From: Gemmiger sp. An120
GTDB taxonomy: Bacteria; Bacillota; Clostridia; Oscillospirales; Ruminococcaceae
Length of the DNA stretch: 64,000 nucleotides
Assembly: GCF_002160955.1 (NCBI RefSeq)
Contig: NZ_NFLN01000001.1
Span: 248,001-312,000 of the forward strand
Direction: 5' to 3'
Part shown: piece by piece, positions 43,038 through 52,342 of the stretch
Position numbering within the stretch: position 1 is the stretch's first letter
Layout of the letters: each line of letters begins with the position of its first letter
Notes under the pieces: model-generated
Seen by the model: only the letters and a program-made list of their open reading frames with translations
What the model was told of the DNA's origin: nothing
Database searches by the model: none
Made by a program: the position numbers and the translations under genes

Positions 43038-43829
43038 GTGTTGACGATACGGGAGTATGTGCGTCCCCAGACTTTGGAGGAAGCCTATACCCTTTGCCAG
43101 AAAAAAAGCAGCGTGGTATTGGGTGGCATGCTCTGGCTGCGGATGCAGAACAGCCAGGTGGGTACTGCCATTGACCTGTGTGAATTGGGGCTGAACCACA
43201 TTGAAGAGACGCCGGACGACTATGTGATCGGCGCCATGGTCAGCCTGCGCCAGCTGGAACAGCACCCCGGCCTGGCCGCTCTGACCCAGGGTGCCATGGC
43301 CGAGGCGGTCAAGCATATCGTGGGCGTGCAGTTCCGCAACCTGGCCACAGTGGGCGGCAGCCTGTACGGCCGGTTTGGCTTTTCGGATGTGCTCACCCTG
43401 TTCCTGGCGCTGGATGCCCGGGTGGAACTGTACCACGCCGGGATGATGTCCCTTGCCGATTTTATCGGGATGCCCCGCCAGCAGCGGGATATTCTGGTGC
43501 GGGTCTACCTGCCCCGTGCGCCCCGCCGGGTGGTGTACCTGAGCCAGCGCAACTCGGCTACGGATTTTCCCACCCTGACCTGCGCCATCGCCCGGCAGAA
43601 CGGGCAGACCTGCTGCGTCATCGGTGCCCGGCCTATGCGCGCCATGGCATTTGACGACGAGAAAGGCCTGCTGGCAGCCGGTGTGAACGAAACCAGTGCC
43701 GCTGCGTTTGCCAAAGACCTGGCAGCCCGTGTGCCGCTGGGCAGCAATCTGCGTGCCGGGGAAGAGTACCGCCGCCTTGTATGCGAAGCACTGGTGCGCC
43801 GCGGCCTTGTACAGATGGAGGGGTGCTGA
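43038..43829 (+). CDS. Molybdenum hydroxylase FAD-binding subunit (CoxM/XdhB-like)
   Basis: 263 residues from a GTG start (a TTG follows directly). The FAD-binding PCMH-type domain is seen in TLEEAYTLCQKKSSVVLGG and FRNLATVGGSLYGRFGFSDV, where the family has AGNIATGSPxxD. The C-terminal part has the CO dehydrogenase flavoprotein layout. It passes electrons from the Fe-S subunit to NAD+ or another acceptor. It is followed after one base by the [2Fe-2S] subunit and then the Mo subunit, the coxMSL gene order. The substrate of the complex is unknown. Confidence 0.9.
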   Translation: MLTIREYVRPQTLEEAYTLCQKKSSVVLGGMLWLRMQNSQVGTAIDLCELGLNHIEETPDDYVIGAMVSLRQLEQHPGLAALTQGAMAEAVKHIVGVQFRNLATVGGSLYGRFGFSDVLTLFLALDARVELYHAGMMSLADFIGMPRQQRDILVRVYLPRAPRRVVYLSQRNSATDFPTLTCAIARQNGQTCCVIGARPMRAMAFDDEKGLLAAGVNETSAAAFAKDLAARVPLGSNLRAGEEYRRLVCEALVRRGLVQMEGC

Positions 43830-43830
43830 G

Positions 43831-44316
43831 ATGGAAATCAAACTGAATCTGAACGGCCGGGCCATTACGGCGCAGGCCGATCCCGATACCCTGCTGCTGG
43901 ATTTTGTCCGTGCGCAGGGCTGCGTCAGCGTCAAGCGGGGCTGCGATACCGCCAACTGCGGGCTGTGCACCGTGCTGCTGGACGGTGTGCCGGTGCTCTC
44001 CTGCAGTGTGCTGGCGGCCCGTGCCGACGGCCATTCGGTGCAGACCCTGGAAGGTCTGCAGAGTGAAGCGGAAGAATTTGTCACCTTTATCGCGGATCAG
44101 GGCGCGGATCAGTGCGGCTTCTGCAATCCGGGCTTTGTGATGAACACCATTGCCCTGCTGCGGGAGAACCCCGATCCCACCGATGAGGAGATCCGCGCCT
44201 ATCTGGCGGGCAACCTGTGCCGCTGCTCCGGCTATGACGGGCAGCTGCGGGGGATCCGCGCCTATCTGAACAGTAAAAAAGAGCAGGGAGGTGCCCGGGA
44301 TGGAGCAGAAAAATAA
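43831..44316 (+). CDS. Molybdenum hydroxylase [2Fe-2S] subunit (CoxS/XdhC-like)
   Basis: 161 residues. The plant-type ferredoxin site is GCDTANCGLC plus Cys in PVLSC (residues about 43-66), and the helical second [2Fe-2S] site is QCGFCNPG with NLCRCSG (about 94-133). Both clusters have all four cysteines, so electron transfer from the Mo site should be intact. GGAGGGGTGCTG precedes the ATG. It overlaps the next gene by 17 bases. Confidence 0.94.
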   Translation: MEIKLNLNGRAITAQADPDTLLLDFVRAQGCVSVKRGCDTANCGLCTVLLDGVPVLSCSVLAARADGHSVQTLEGLQSEAEEFVTFIADQGADQCGFCNPGFVMNTIALLRENPDPTDEEIRAYLAGNLCRCSGYDGQLRGIRAYLNSKKEQGGARDGAEK

Positions 44317-46600
44317 GGTTGTGGGCCGCCCGGTGCGCAAAAAGGACGCCATGCGTCTGCTGCTGGGCAAGCCTGCCTATCTGGAGGACGTTACCCCCTC
44401 CGATTGCCTGGTGGTCAAGGTGCTGCGCAGCCCCCATGCCCATGCGGTAATCCGGGAGATCAACACCACCGTGGCGGGCAAGGTGCCCGGCGTGGTGGGC
44501 ATCTATACCTGGCAGGATGTGCCCCAGAAACGGTATGCCCAGGCCGGGCAGACCTATCCGGAACCCTCGCCCTACGACCGCCTGATCCTGGACCGCCGGG
44601 TGCGGTTTGTAGGGGACGCGGTGGCGATCGTGGCCGCCGAAAACGAAAAGGCCGCCGACAAGGCGCTCAAGCTGATCAAGGTGCAGTACGATGTGCAGCC
44701 CGCGGTGCTGGATTTCCACACCGCCAAGGACAATCCGGTGCTGGTGCATCCGGAGGAAGACTGGAAAGCATGCTGCCCGGTGGGGGCGGACAACACCCGC
44801 AACCTGTGCGCCTGCGGCAGCGAGAGCGATGGCGATGTGGACAGTGTGCTGGCCGACTGCGACATGGTGGTGGAGCATACCTACCATACCAAGGCGTTCC
44901 AGCAGGCCATGATGGAGACCTTCCGCACCTATACCGAGCTGGACCCGTACGGCCGGCTGCATGTGATCAGCTCCACCCAGATCGTGTTCCATGTGCGCCG
45001 CATCCTGTCCCACGCACTGGATATTCCGGTTTCCCGCATCCATGTGGAAAAGCCTCGCATCGGCGGCGGCTTCGGCGCCAAGCAGACGGTGGTGGCGGAG
45101 GTCTATCCCGCCTTTGTCACCCTGAAAACCGGCCGCCCCGCCCGGATGATTTATACCCGGCGTGAGTGCCAGATTGCCGGTTCTCCCCGCCATGAGATGG
45201 AGATTCATGTCCGGGTAGGCGCCAGCAAGGAGGGCCGCATCCGTGCCATGGATGTGTACACTCTGTCCAACACCGGCGCCTACGGCGAACACGGCCCCAC
45301 TACCGTGGGCCTGTCCGGTCATAAATCCATCCCACTGTACACCGGCGGGCTGGAGGCGTTCCGGTTTGCCTATGATGTGGTGTATACCAACCAGCAGGCC
45401 GCCGGTGCCTACCGTGGCTACGGCGCTACCCAGGGCATCTTTGCGGTGGAATCGGCGGTGAACGAACTGGCCGACAAGCTGGGCATCGACCCGGTGCAGC
45501 TGCGCCTGCGCAATATGGTGCGGGAAGGCCAGGTCATGCCCGCTTACTACAACGAAAAAACGCTGGCCTGCGCGCTGGACCGGTGCATGCTGCGCTGTGC
45601 CGACCTGTTTGACTGGGAGCATCGCCGTACCCCCCGGGTACAGCCCGACGGCAAGATCCGGGCGGCCGGCGTGGCGATGGCCATGCAGGGCTCCGGCATT
45701 TCCGGCGTGGACGTGGGTTCCGCCACCATCAAGCTGGACGATCAGGGCTGCTACTCCCTGACCATCGGCGCGGCGGACATGGGTACCGGCTGTGATACCA
45801 TTCTGGCCCAGATGGCTGCCGAGTGCATGGACTGCTCGGTGGACGATGTGGCGGTGTTCGGCGCGGATACCGACGCTTCGCCCTACGATTCCGGCTCCTA
45901 TGCGTCCTCCACCACCTACGTTACCGGCAAGGCGGTGGAAAAGGCCTGTGCCGAACTGAAAACCAAGATCTGCTCCCTGGCCGCGGAGATGCTGGGCTGC
46001 GAAGCATCCGATCTGGAGTTCGCGGGCCGCGAGGTGCGCCGGCTGGACGGCGGCGGCGCGGTGTCCCTGGCGGATATTGCTACCCGGTCCATGTGCGGCA
46101 CCGCACCGGCCATGCAGGCCACCTGCTCCCATTCCTCGCCCACTTCGCCCCCGCCGTTCATGGTGGGCATGGCGGAGATCGAGCTGGACCCGGAAACCGG
46201 CAGTGTCCGTCCGCTGGAATTTGTGGCGGTTGTGGACTGCGGCACCCCCATCAACCCGAACCTGGCCCGCATCCAGACCGAGGGCGGCCTGGTGCAGGGT
46301 ATCGGCATGACCCTTTACGAGAACGTGACCACCAACGCTCTGGGCCAGATTGCCGAGAACAGCTTTATGCAGTACAAGCTGCCCACCCGGCAGGATATGG
46401 GTACCCTGCATGTGGAATTTGAGCCCAGTTACGAGCCCACCGGCCCGTTCGGCGCCAAATCCATCGGCGAGATCGTGATCAACACCCCTTCGCCGGCCAT
46501 TGCCCACGCGATTCACAGCGCTACCGGCGTATGGCATCGGGAACTGCCCATCACACCGGAAAAGGTGCTGCTGGGTCTGCACCATAAACAGCAGGACTAA
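44300..46600 (+). CDS. Molybdenum hydroxylase Mo-cofactor subunit (CoxL/XdhA-like)
   Basis: 766 residues; the ATG at 44300 is eight bases after GGGAGGT. Xanthine dehydrogenase-family features are RRVRFVGDAVAIVAAE-type RRVRFVGDAVAIVAAENEKA, RIGGGFGAKQTVVAE, GAYRGYGATQGIFAVE (the Arg that lies near substrate in xanthine oxidase), MGTGCDTILAQMAAE, GKAVEKACAEL and FGAKSIGEIVINTP with the catalytic-type Glu. It hydroxylates an aldehyde, purine or N-heterocycle with water as oxygen source. The lack of the CoxL loop (AYRCSFR) argues against CO dehydrogenase. No Moco biosynthesis gene is nearby. Confidence 0.94.
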   Translation: MEQKNKVVGRPVRKKDAMRLLLGKPAYLEDVTPSDCLVVKVLRSPHAHAVIREINTTVAGKVPGVVGIYTWQDVPQKRYAQAGQTYPEPSPYDRLILDRRVRFVGDAVAIVAAENEKAADKALKLIKVQYDVQPAVLDFHTAKDNPVLVHPEEDWKACCPVGADNTRNLCACGSESDGDVDSVLADCDMVVEHTYHTKAFQQAMMETFRTYTELDPYGRLHVISSTQIVFHVRRILSHALDIPVSRIHVEKPRIGGGFGAKQTVVAEVYPAFVTLKTGRPARMIYTRRECQIAGSPRHEMEIHVRVGASKEGRIRAMDVYTLSNTGAYGEHGPTTVGLSGHKSIPLYTGGLEAFRFAYDVVYTNQQAAGAYRGYGATQGIFAVESAVNELADKLGIDPVQLRLRNMVREGQVMPAYYNEKTLACALDRCMLRCADLFDWEHRRTPRVQPDGKIRAAGVAMAMQGSGISGVDVGSATIKLDDQGCYSLTIGAADMGTGCDTILAQMAAECMDCSVDDVAVFGADTDASPYDSGSYASSTTYVTGKAVEKACAELKTKICSLAAEMLGCEASDLEFAGREVRRLDGGGAVSLADIATRSMCGTAPAMQATCSHSSPTSPPPFMVGMAEIELDPETGSVRPLEFVAVVDCGTPINPNLARIQTEGGLVQGIGMTLYENVTTNALGQIAENSFMQYKLPTRQDMGTLHVEFEPSYEPTGPFGAKSIGEIVINTPSPAIAHAIHSATGVWHRELPITPEKVLLGLHHKQQD

Positions 46601-46608
46601 AACAACAA

Positions 46609-46647
46609 AACGCCCCCGGAAAGAGCGGTTGCCTTTCCGGGGGCGTT
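46609..46647. terminator. Bidirectional terminator between the Mo subunit and ftsH
   Basis: AACGCCCCCGGAAAG pairs perfectly (15 bp) with 46633-46647 around a 9-base loop, with T-rich flanks on both sides of the converging genes. Confidence 0.9.
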
Positions 46648-46653
46648 GCTTTG

Positions 46654-48534
46654 TTATGCCTGCAGCAGCTTCATGAATTCCTCGCCGGTAATGGTTTCCC
46701 GTTCCAGCAGGTAGTCGGACAGTCTGCGCAGCTGATCCTCGTGATCTTTCAGCAGGTTGTAGGCCTTTTCGTGGGCCTGGCGAATGGTCTGGGAGACCAT
46801 CTCGTCGATGCGGGCGGCGGTCTGTGCACCGCAGGTCAGGCTGGCGTCTCCGCCCAGATACTGGTTCTGCACCGTCTCCAGTGCCATCATGTCGAACTCA
46901 TCGGTCATGCCATACCGGGTGATCATGGCGCGGGCCAGTTTGGTGGCCTGCTCAATGTCGTTGGAGGCGCCGGTGGTCATATTGTCCTTGCCAAAGATCA
47001 GTTCCTCGGCGCTGCGGCCGCCGGTCAGGGTGGCGATGCGGGCCAGAATTTCCGCCCGGCTCATCAGGGACTTGTTGCCCTCATCCACCTGCATGGTGTA
47101 GCCCAGCGCACCGGAGGTGCGGGGGATAATGGTGATCTTGGTAACAGGGGCCGAATGGCTCTGCAGCGCGGCCACCAGGGCGTGGCCGATCTCGTGGTAG
47201 GCCACAATCTTTTTCTCTTCGGCCGAGATCATGGCGTTCTTGCGCTGGGCACCGGCAATCACCGTCTCCACGCTTTCCTCCAGATCGGCCTGGGTCACCT
47301 GCTGGCGGCCCAGCCGTACGGCCCGCAGGGCGGCTTCGTTTACAATGTTGGCCAGTTCGGCGCCGGAAGCGCCCGCCGTGGCCCGGGCCAGCATATCCCA
47401 GTCCACCGGTTCCTGAATGTGCACCTTGCGGGCATGCACCCGGAAGATGGCTTTCCGTCCGTTCAGATCGGGCAGTTCCACCGGTACCCGGCGGTCAAAC
47501 CGGCCGGGCCGCAGCAGCGCCGGGTCCAGGCTTTCGGGGCGGTTGGTTGCCGCCAGCAGAACCACGCCCTTGCCGCTGTCAAAACCGTCCATTTCCGCCA
47601 GCAGCTGGTTCAGGGTCTGCTCGCGCTCGTCGTTGCCGCCCAGACCGCCGGTATCACGTTTTTTGCCGATGGCGTCGATCTCGTCGATAAATACGATACA
47701 GGGGGCCTTCTCGTTGGCCTGTTTGAACAGATCCCGCACCTTGGCGGCGCCCATGCCCACAAACATCTCCACAAATTCCGAACCGGAAATGGAGAAGAAA
47801 GGCACATGCGCCTCACCGGCCACAGCCTTGGCCAGCAGGGTCTTGCCGGTACCCGGAGGGCCCACCAGCAGCACGCCTTTGGGCAGCCGTGCGCCGATGT
47901 CGGCATACTTGCCCGGCTCATGCAGAAAGTCCACCACTTCTTTCAGGGATTCCTTGGCTTCTTCCTGCCCGGCCACATCGGCAAAGGTCACGCCGGTAGC
48001 GGATTCTTCCACATAGATCTTGGCGCCGGACTTGCCAAAGGTCATGGCGTTGCCGAATCCGCCGCCCATCTGTTTGTTCATCCGCTTCATCATAAAGCGG
48101 GAAAGCAGTTCGCCGATAATCAGGAAGAAGAAGATCGGGAACACCCAGCTGACGATAAAGCTCAGCAGGGGATTGGCCTGGGTGGGAATCTCGGCGGAAA
48201 AGTCGATGTTTGGATCGCTGCGCAGCTGCTGCAGCAGACGCTGACCGTCATCCGGCCAGATGCCGGTTTTGTAGATGCGCAGCGAATTTTCGTCCTCGCC
48301 CGCAATGAATACCAGCTGTTCATCGGCTTCGCTCAGGGCGACTTCGGTTACCTGGCCCTCGTCCACCATATCCAGGAACTCGTTATAAGGCACCTCGGTC
48401 ACCTGCCGCTCCAGCACAGAGGGGAACAGCAGCGCGTTGAGCAGCATTACCACGATCATGGCAATGATGTAATAGAAAATAAGCGGTTTTTTCGGGGGCG
48501 TGGGTTTTGCGTCGGTATCTTTTATCTCCTGCAT
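46654..48534 (-). CDS. ftsH: ATP-dependent zinc metalloprotease FtsH
   Basis: 626 residues. It degrades membrane and regulatory proteins. Two transmembrane helices (about 19-38 and 124-143) flank an extracytoplasmic domain. The AAA+ domain has GPPGTGKT (225-232), [13 protein letters not shown] and the SRH region [19 protein letters not shown]. The peptidase site is HEIGH (447-451, the usual HEAGH with Ile), and the third zinc ligand lies further on in [25 protein letters not shown] precedes the ATG. In Bacillus FtsH is needed for sporulation and also removes competing SpoVM. Its leader holds two hairpins. Confidence 0.97.
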   Translation of the reverse strand: MQEIKDTDAKPTPPKKPLIFYYIIAMIVVMLLNALLFPSVLERQVTEVPYNEFLDMVDEGQVTEVALSEADEQLVFIAGEDENSLRIYKTGIWPDDGQRLLQQLRSDPNIDFSAEIPTQANPLLSFIVSWVFPIFFFLIIGELLSRFMMKRMNKQMGGGFGNAMTFGKSGAKIYVEESATGVTFADVAGQEEAKESLKEVVDFLHEPGKYADIGARLPKGVLLVGPPGTGKTLLAKAVAGEAHVPFFSISGSEFVEMFVGMGAAKVRDLFKQANEKAPCIVFIDEIDAIGKKRDTGGLGGNDEREQTLNQLLAEMDGFDSGKGVVLLAATNRPESLDPALLRPGRFDRRVPVELPDLNGRKAIFRVHARKVHIQEPVDWDMLARATAGASGAELANIVNEAALRAVRLGRQQVTQADLEESVETVIAGAQRKNAMISAEEKKIVAYHEIGHALVAALQSHSAPVTKITIIPRTSGALGYTMQVDEGNKSLMSRAEILARIATLTGGRSAEELIFGKDNMTTGASNDIEQATKLARAMITRYGMTDEFDMMALETVQNQYLGGDASLTCGAQTAARIDEMVSQTIRQAHEKAYNLLKDHEDQLRRLSDYLLERETITGEEFMKLLQA

Positions 48535-48561
48535 AGTTTGTATCCCTCCATCGGTTTACAG

Positions 48562-48640
48562 AAAGCCGCCCAAAAGCGGCGAAACGGGCACATCCCGCCC
48601 GGTCCAAACACGGCGGATGTGCCCCGATGACTATAGTATA
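48562..48640 (-). promoter_or_regulatory. ftsH upstream region: -10 box and two leader hairpins
   Basis: On the minus strand TATACT (48640-48635) is a good -10 without a clear -35. Downstream are GGGCACATCC-GCC with its partner (48587-48623, 13 bp, one bulge) and GCCGC/GCGGC ending in TTTC (about 48562-48580). The second resembles a weak terminator, so attenuation is possible. Confidence 0.45.
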
Positions 48641-48710
48641 GCAGGATTTTTACCCGAAACTGTAACGGGAATATGAATGAATTGAGCGTTTTGTTTGTAC
48701 AAGACATTTT

Positions 48711-49229
48711 TTACAGTACAGCCTCAAAAACGCCGCCCTCGAAGAAGACCGGCCTTCCCGCTTCGTCCGCATAGAAGGATACCGGCTCGGTTCCGGTCAG
48801 AACAAAACCCAAAGAGGTGAGCAGCCTGACGGAAGGCATATTCTCGACCGCGGTCCCTGCGGTCGGTTTTCGTACACCCCGGTTTTGCATAAGCCGCATG
48901 AGAGCAGACAGGCTTTCCGATGCATACCCTTTGCCATGGTACGCCGGATCAAAACAATAGCCCACCTCGTACCCGATCGGCCGGCGGTTAAAGGCAATGT
49001 AGCCGATGACCGTTTTGCAAAGGCAAACCGCAAAGAAAAAATGATCCGGGCCTTGCCCGGCAGCAGCCCACCGGGCAATCCGGCCCTGAACATCGGTGCT
49101 GTCGGTGTTGTGGGGACGATCGAACCGGGCATAGGGGGAAGCATTCACGCCTTCCCAAATTCGTTGGATGTCCGGCCAATCACCCTCCTGGACGGGCCGC
49201 ATGATTAACCGATCGGTGTGAATCCGCAA
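48711..49229 (-). CDS. GNAT acetyltransferase, RimJ/RimL type
   Basis: 172 residues. The start MRIHTDRLIMRPVQEGDW is typical of RimJ/RimL-like N-acetyltransferases. Acetyl-CoA-binding motif A is in YEVGYCFDPAYHGKGYASES (Q/RxxGxG/A form HGKGYA), followed by an LTSLGFVLTGTEPV motif-B-like end. It probably acetylates an amino group of a protein, ribosomal N-terminus or small molecule; the target cannot be told. It lies 27 bases downstream of the RNA methyltransferase gene on the same strand. Confidence 0.88.
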   Translation of the reverse strand: MRIHTDRLIMRPVQEGDWPDIQRIWEGVNASPYARFDRPHNTDSTDVQGRIARWAAAGQGPDHFFFAVCLCKTVIGYIAFNRRPIGYEVGYCFDPAYHGKGYASESLSALMRLMQNRGVRKPTAGTAVENMPSVRLLTSLGFVLTGTEPVSFYADEAGRPVFFEGGVFEAVL

Positions 49230-49256
49230 TTCCTGTTAGCACATAGGCACTGCCTT

Positions 49257-50426
49257 TCATCGTTTCTCTGTCCTGACTAAGAGCGCGACCGATTCCAGAT
49301 GTTCCGTATAGGGAAACATGTCCACCGGTGTGGCGCGTACCATCCGGTAGCCCTCCCGGACAAGCAGGGCAATGTCCCGCGCCTGGGTGGACGGATCACA
49401 GGAGATGTACACCACGCGGGAGGGGGCCAGCTTTCCCAGTGCGGCAAGGAATTCCGGCGTGCTGCCGGACCGGGGCGGGTCCATAAAAACCACGTCCGGG
49501 GCGGCGTGCTCTTCGGCAAGCCGGTTCATGTATTCGTCCGCGTCGGCACAGACAAACCGGGCGTTCTGAATGTGGTTGTGCCGGGCGTTTGCCTGGGCAT
49601 CCCGCACGGCGGCGGCGTTCAGTTCCACGCCCAGTACCTGGGCCGCCCTGCCCGCTGCGGCCAGACCGATGGTGCCGGTTCCGCAGTAGGCGTCCAGCAC
49701 CGTCTCGCGGCCGGTAAGCCCCGCTTCGCGGATGGCCAGCTCGTACAGCCGCTGGGTCTGGCGGGGATTTACCTGATAAAAGGAAGCGGGGGAAATGCGG
49801 AACCGCAGCCCGCACAGGGTGTCCTCAATGAAACCCGGGCCGAACAGGGTGCGGCATTTATCGCCCAGCACCATGCTGGTGGGCCGGGGGTTAATATTCT
49901 GCACCAGGGTGGTTACATCCGGGCACAACTCCCGCACCCGGGCGGCAAACCGACGGCTTCCGGGCAAAATGTCCGGCCCGGTTACCAGCGTGACCATCAG
50001 CTGGCCGGTATACAGCCCCCGCCGGATCTGAATGTGCCGCACAAGGCCGGTGCGCCGCATCGGGTCGTACACCGTGTAGCGGCATTCCCGCGCGGCCTGC
50101 AATACCGCATGGACCGCCTGTTCCGCCAGTTCGTCCTGCAGCGGGCAGCCGTCCGCGGGCAGCACCCGGCGGCTGCCCTTGGCATACAGGCCGCATACCA
50201 GCCCGCGGCGCCCATCCTCGGCAAAACTGGCGGTAACCTTGCAGCGATAGCGGCAGGGGTCTTCCATTCCCAGCACCGGCTCTACCGGCCCCCATTCCGC
50301 CAGAAGCTTCCGGGCGTGGGCCTGTTTGCGGGCAAGCTGCTGCGGATAGGGGATTTCTGCGTACTGGCAGCCGCCGCATCCTTTGCGGCGAAGCGGGCAA
50401 TCCCGCGGGGTCATGATAGGTTGCAT
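49257..50426 (-). CDS. RNA m5U methyltransferase, RlmD/RumA family
   Basis: 389 residues. N-terminal cysteines in DCPLRRKGCGGCQYAE, with Cys in MEDPCRYRCKV, suggest the [4Fe-4S] cluster of RlmD/RlmCD. The methyltransferase domain has PASFYQVNPRQTQRLYE, DAYCGTGTIGLAAAG, FMDPPRSGS and the catalytic VVYISCDPSTQARD. It lacks the N-terminal TRAM domain carried by many relatives, as in some shorter Firmicutes copies. It forms 5-methyluridine in 23S rRNA or tRNA. ATG at 50426 after AAGGAGGAG. Confidence 0.92.
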   Translation of the reverse strand: MQPIMTPRDCPLRRKGCGGCQYAEIPYPQQLARKQAHARKLLAEWGPVEPVLGMEDPCRYRCKVTASFAEDGRRGLVCGLYAKGSRRVLPADGCPLQDELAEQAVHAVLQAARECRYTVYDPMRRTGLVRHIQIRRGLYTGQLMVTLVTGPDILPGSRRFAARVRELCPDVTTLVQNINPRPTSMVLGDKCRTLFGPGFIEDTLCGLRFRISPASFYQVNPRQTQRLYELAIREAGLTGRETVLDAYCGTGTIGLAAAGRAAQVLGVELNAAAVRDAQANARHNHIQNARFVCADADEYMNRLAEEHAAPDVVFMDPPRSGSTPEFLAALGKLAPSRVVYISCDPSTQARDIALLVREGYRMVRATPVDMFPYTEHLESVALLVRTEKR

Positions 50427-50448
50427 AGCTCCTCCTTGTGCCGGACGT

Positions 50449-51066
50449 TCAGCGCCCGTGATGGAACAGCCGCGTGGCGATCCACGGGTGTTCCCCCTGG
50501 TAGCGTGCCAGATGGGCCCCGATCACGATGACGGCAATCAGCAGACAGCCCAGCGGCAGTACAGGCCCCGGGACGAAATACAGCGCCGCGGCAGCAAAAC
50601 ACAGATAGGTGATGATGGAACGGAAAAAGTGCGGCTGGATGCGGATGATCAGCGAAAACAGCAGGTAGAAAAACACCAGCAGCGCCAGCGGATGAAATTC
50701 CGGCAGCAGCCCCAGCAGGGCGCCAAAGGAGACGGCGATCGCCTTGCCGCCGCCATGGGGACACCAGAAAGGGCAGGCGTGGCCCAGCACCGGCGCGGCC
50801 AGAACAAGGGCGAACGGCAGCGCGCGAACATCCAGAACCCGCGTGGCCCAGTATACCGGAACTGCTCCCTTGGCCAGCTCCAGCAGGATCACCAGAACAC
50901 CCAGCGGGATCCCGGCATACAGAAAAACATTGGCGGCCCCGGGGTTGTGGTCCGGGCTGTTTTTGGTCACATCCACATGCTTGATCCAGAGGGGAAGCAG
51001 GTATCCGTTCAGCACACTGCCGCAGAGATAGCCAAACAGAATGAACAGAAGATACCGCACGGTCAT
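50449..51066 (-). CDS. PlsY-like glycerol-3-phosphate acyltransferase
   Basis: 205 residues from the ATG at 51066 (ATGA overlap with the upstream glycosyltransferase). The AAAGGAGG site is too close to that ATG and fits better with the GTG at 51060, so the true start may be two codons later. About five to six hydrophobic helices. PlsY motifs are diverged but recognisable: GYLCGSVLNGYLL (motif 1), NPGAANVF (where PlsY has GNPGATN) and LGHACPFWCPHGGGKAIAV (motif 3). PlsY uses acyl-phosphate to make lysophosphatidate. Coupling to a lipid glycosyltransferase suggests a membrane-lipid unit. Confidence 0.82.
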   Translation of the reverse strand: MTVRYLLFILFGYLCGSVLNGYLLPLWIKHVDVTKNSPDHNPGAANVFLYAGIPLGVLVILLELAKGAVPVYWATRVLDVRALPFALVLAAPVLGHACPFWCPHGGGKAIAVSFGALLGLLPEFHPLALLVFFYLLFSLIIRIQPHFFRSIITYLCFAAAALYFVPGPVLPLGCLLIAVIVIGAHLARYQGEHPWIATRLFHHGR

Positions 51067-52193
51067 ACCTCCTTTCGGCTGCTGCACAGCTGCACCAGCG
51101 CCTCCACCAGACGGCTGGCAGCACAGGGGGAAATGTGCTCCGCCTGGGCCCGGCGCATGGCCTCGGCGGAGAGCTCATCCCGCACCAGCTGCAGCCCGCA
51201 GGATACCTGTTCCGGCAGTTTCCGGGCTGCCATGGACAGGCCGTGCCCGGCAAAAAATGCCAGATTGCGCGTTTCGCATCCGGGAATACAGGAAGTATGT
51301 ACAATGGGAATACGCCGCACCGCCGCTTCGGTGCTGGTCAGACCGCCGGGCTTTGTATAGATCACGGCGCAGCCGGCCATATAGTCGGCCACACGGCGGG
51401 TATAGCCCACCGCCGTAACGGCGGGGCCGCCTGCCGGATGGCGGCGTTCGATGGCGGCTTTCAGCTTGTCGTTCCGGCCGCAGAGCACCACCACCTGTTC
51501 GCCGGGCAGGCAGGCTTCCGCCAGCCGGTCGGTCAGCTGGCGGATCTGGCCAAATCCCATGCTGCCGCCCATGACCAGATAAACCCGGCTGTCCGGCGGC
51601 AGGCCGCAGCGGGCCCGGGCCGCCGCCGGGTCCATCGGCTGGCTGAACCGCGCGCTGACCGGAATGCCAAAAGCAAGCAGCCGGCTGCGGGGAATGCCCC
51701 GCCCGGCAAATTCATCGGTCAATTCCGGGTGCGGGATTACATATCGGTCGCAGTCAGTCTCCTCCCAAAAGGGAATGCAGGTGTAATCGGTCGCCACCGC
51801 AAGGCAGGGGACATGCAGCCGCCCGTGCCGTTTCAGCCAGGTCAGGGTCTCGGCACAGAACAGATGGGTGGTGACCACCCCGTCAAACCGCCCCCGGGCA
51901 AGCAGCCGTTCCAGCCGCCCGGCCACCAGCGCGTTGGCGTAATACACCGGCGAGCGCCGCCGGGCGGAACTCAAATGGGACCCTGCATCATACAGGGCGG
52001 AAAAAAGCCGGGGCGCGTGCTGCACAGTGCCCACATAGCCGCCGCCCACCGCCCGGGCCACATGCGGCCCGGCCAGCAGCATCATGTCCTGCAGCACCGC
52101 TTCGTGACCCTGCCGTGTCAGTTCCTCCTGAACAGCCCGGGCGGCCGCATTGTGGCCCTCCCCGGTGCTGCAGGATAAAATCAAGAAGTTCAT
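51063..52193 (-). CDS. Diacylglycerol-type glycosyltransferase (UgtP/MGDG synthase family)
   Basis: 376 residues. The N-terminal MGDG-synthase domain has FLILSCSTGEGHNAAARAVQ, GRFDGVVTTHLFCAETLTWL and CLAVATDYTCIPFWEET. The C-terminal GT28 domain has VYLVMGGSMGFGQIRQL and the donor-binding AVIYTKPGGLTSTEAAVRRIP. Family members add glucose or galactose to diacylglycerol, giving glycolipids and the anchor of lipoteichoic acid. Overlap with the PlsY-like gene implies that phospholipid and glycolipid steps are made together. The ATG follows a run of AGAGGAAAAGAAG. Confidence 0.9.
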   Translation of the reverse strand: MNFLILSCSTGEGHNAAARAVQEELTRQGHEAVLQDMMLLAGPHVARAVGGGYVGTVQHAPRLFSALYDAGSHLSSARRRSPVYYANALVAGRLERLLARGRFDGVVTTHLFCAETLTWLKRHGRLHVPCLAVATDYTCIPFWEETDCDRYVIPHPELTDEFAGRGIPRSRLLAFGIPVSARFSQPMDPAAARARCGLPPDSRVYLVMGGSMGFGQIRQLTDRLAEACLPGEQVVVLCGRNDKLKAAIERRHPAGGPAVTAVGYTRRVADYMAGCAVIYTKPGGLTSTEAAVRRIPIVHTSCIPGCETRNLAFFAGHGLSMAARKLPEQVSCGLQLVRDELSAEAMRRAQAEHISPCAASRLVEALVQLCSSRKEV

Positions 52194-52342
52194 GAATCTT
52201 CTTTTCCTCTTTTCTTAGAAAAACGGCGTCCGGAAAGACTTCCCGGGCGAAGAACCTGCTGCACCGGCCCTTTCCCAAAACCGAATACAACACCAGCTTA
52301 AGTGTACCAAAAATCAGAGGAAAATAATAGCCCTGTTGCCGA

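Noticed and set aside
39423-46585. Very long open frames antisense to larC, the aldolase and the Mo hydroxylase (700-830 codons)
   Set aside because: They mirror GC-rich codon use of well-identified genes on the other strand, are rich in His/Gln/Gly without domain signatures, and lack ribosome sites.
44291-46600. CO dehydrogenase large subunit
   Set aside because: The CoxL active-site loop AYRCSFR is missing (AYRGYG instead), so only a general molybdenum hydroxylase is called.
46651-48630. 659-codon open frame on the + strand over ftsH
   Set aside because: Exactly antisense to an unmistakable FtsH; no start context or domain.
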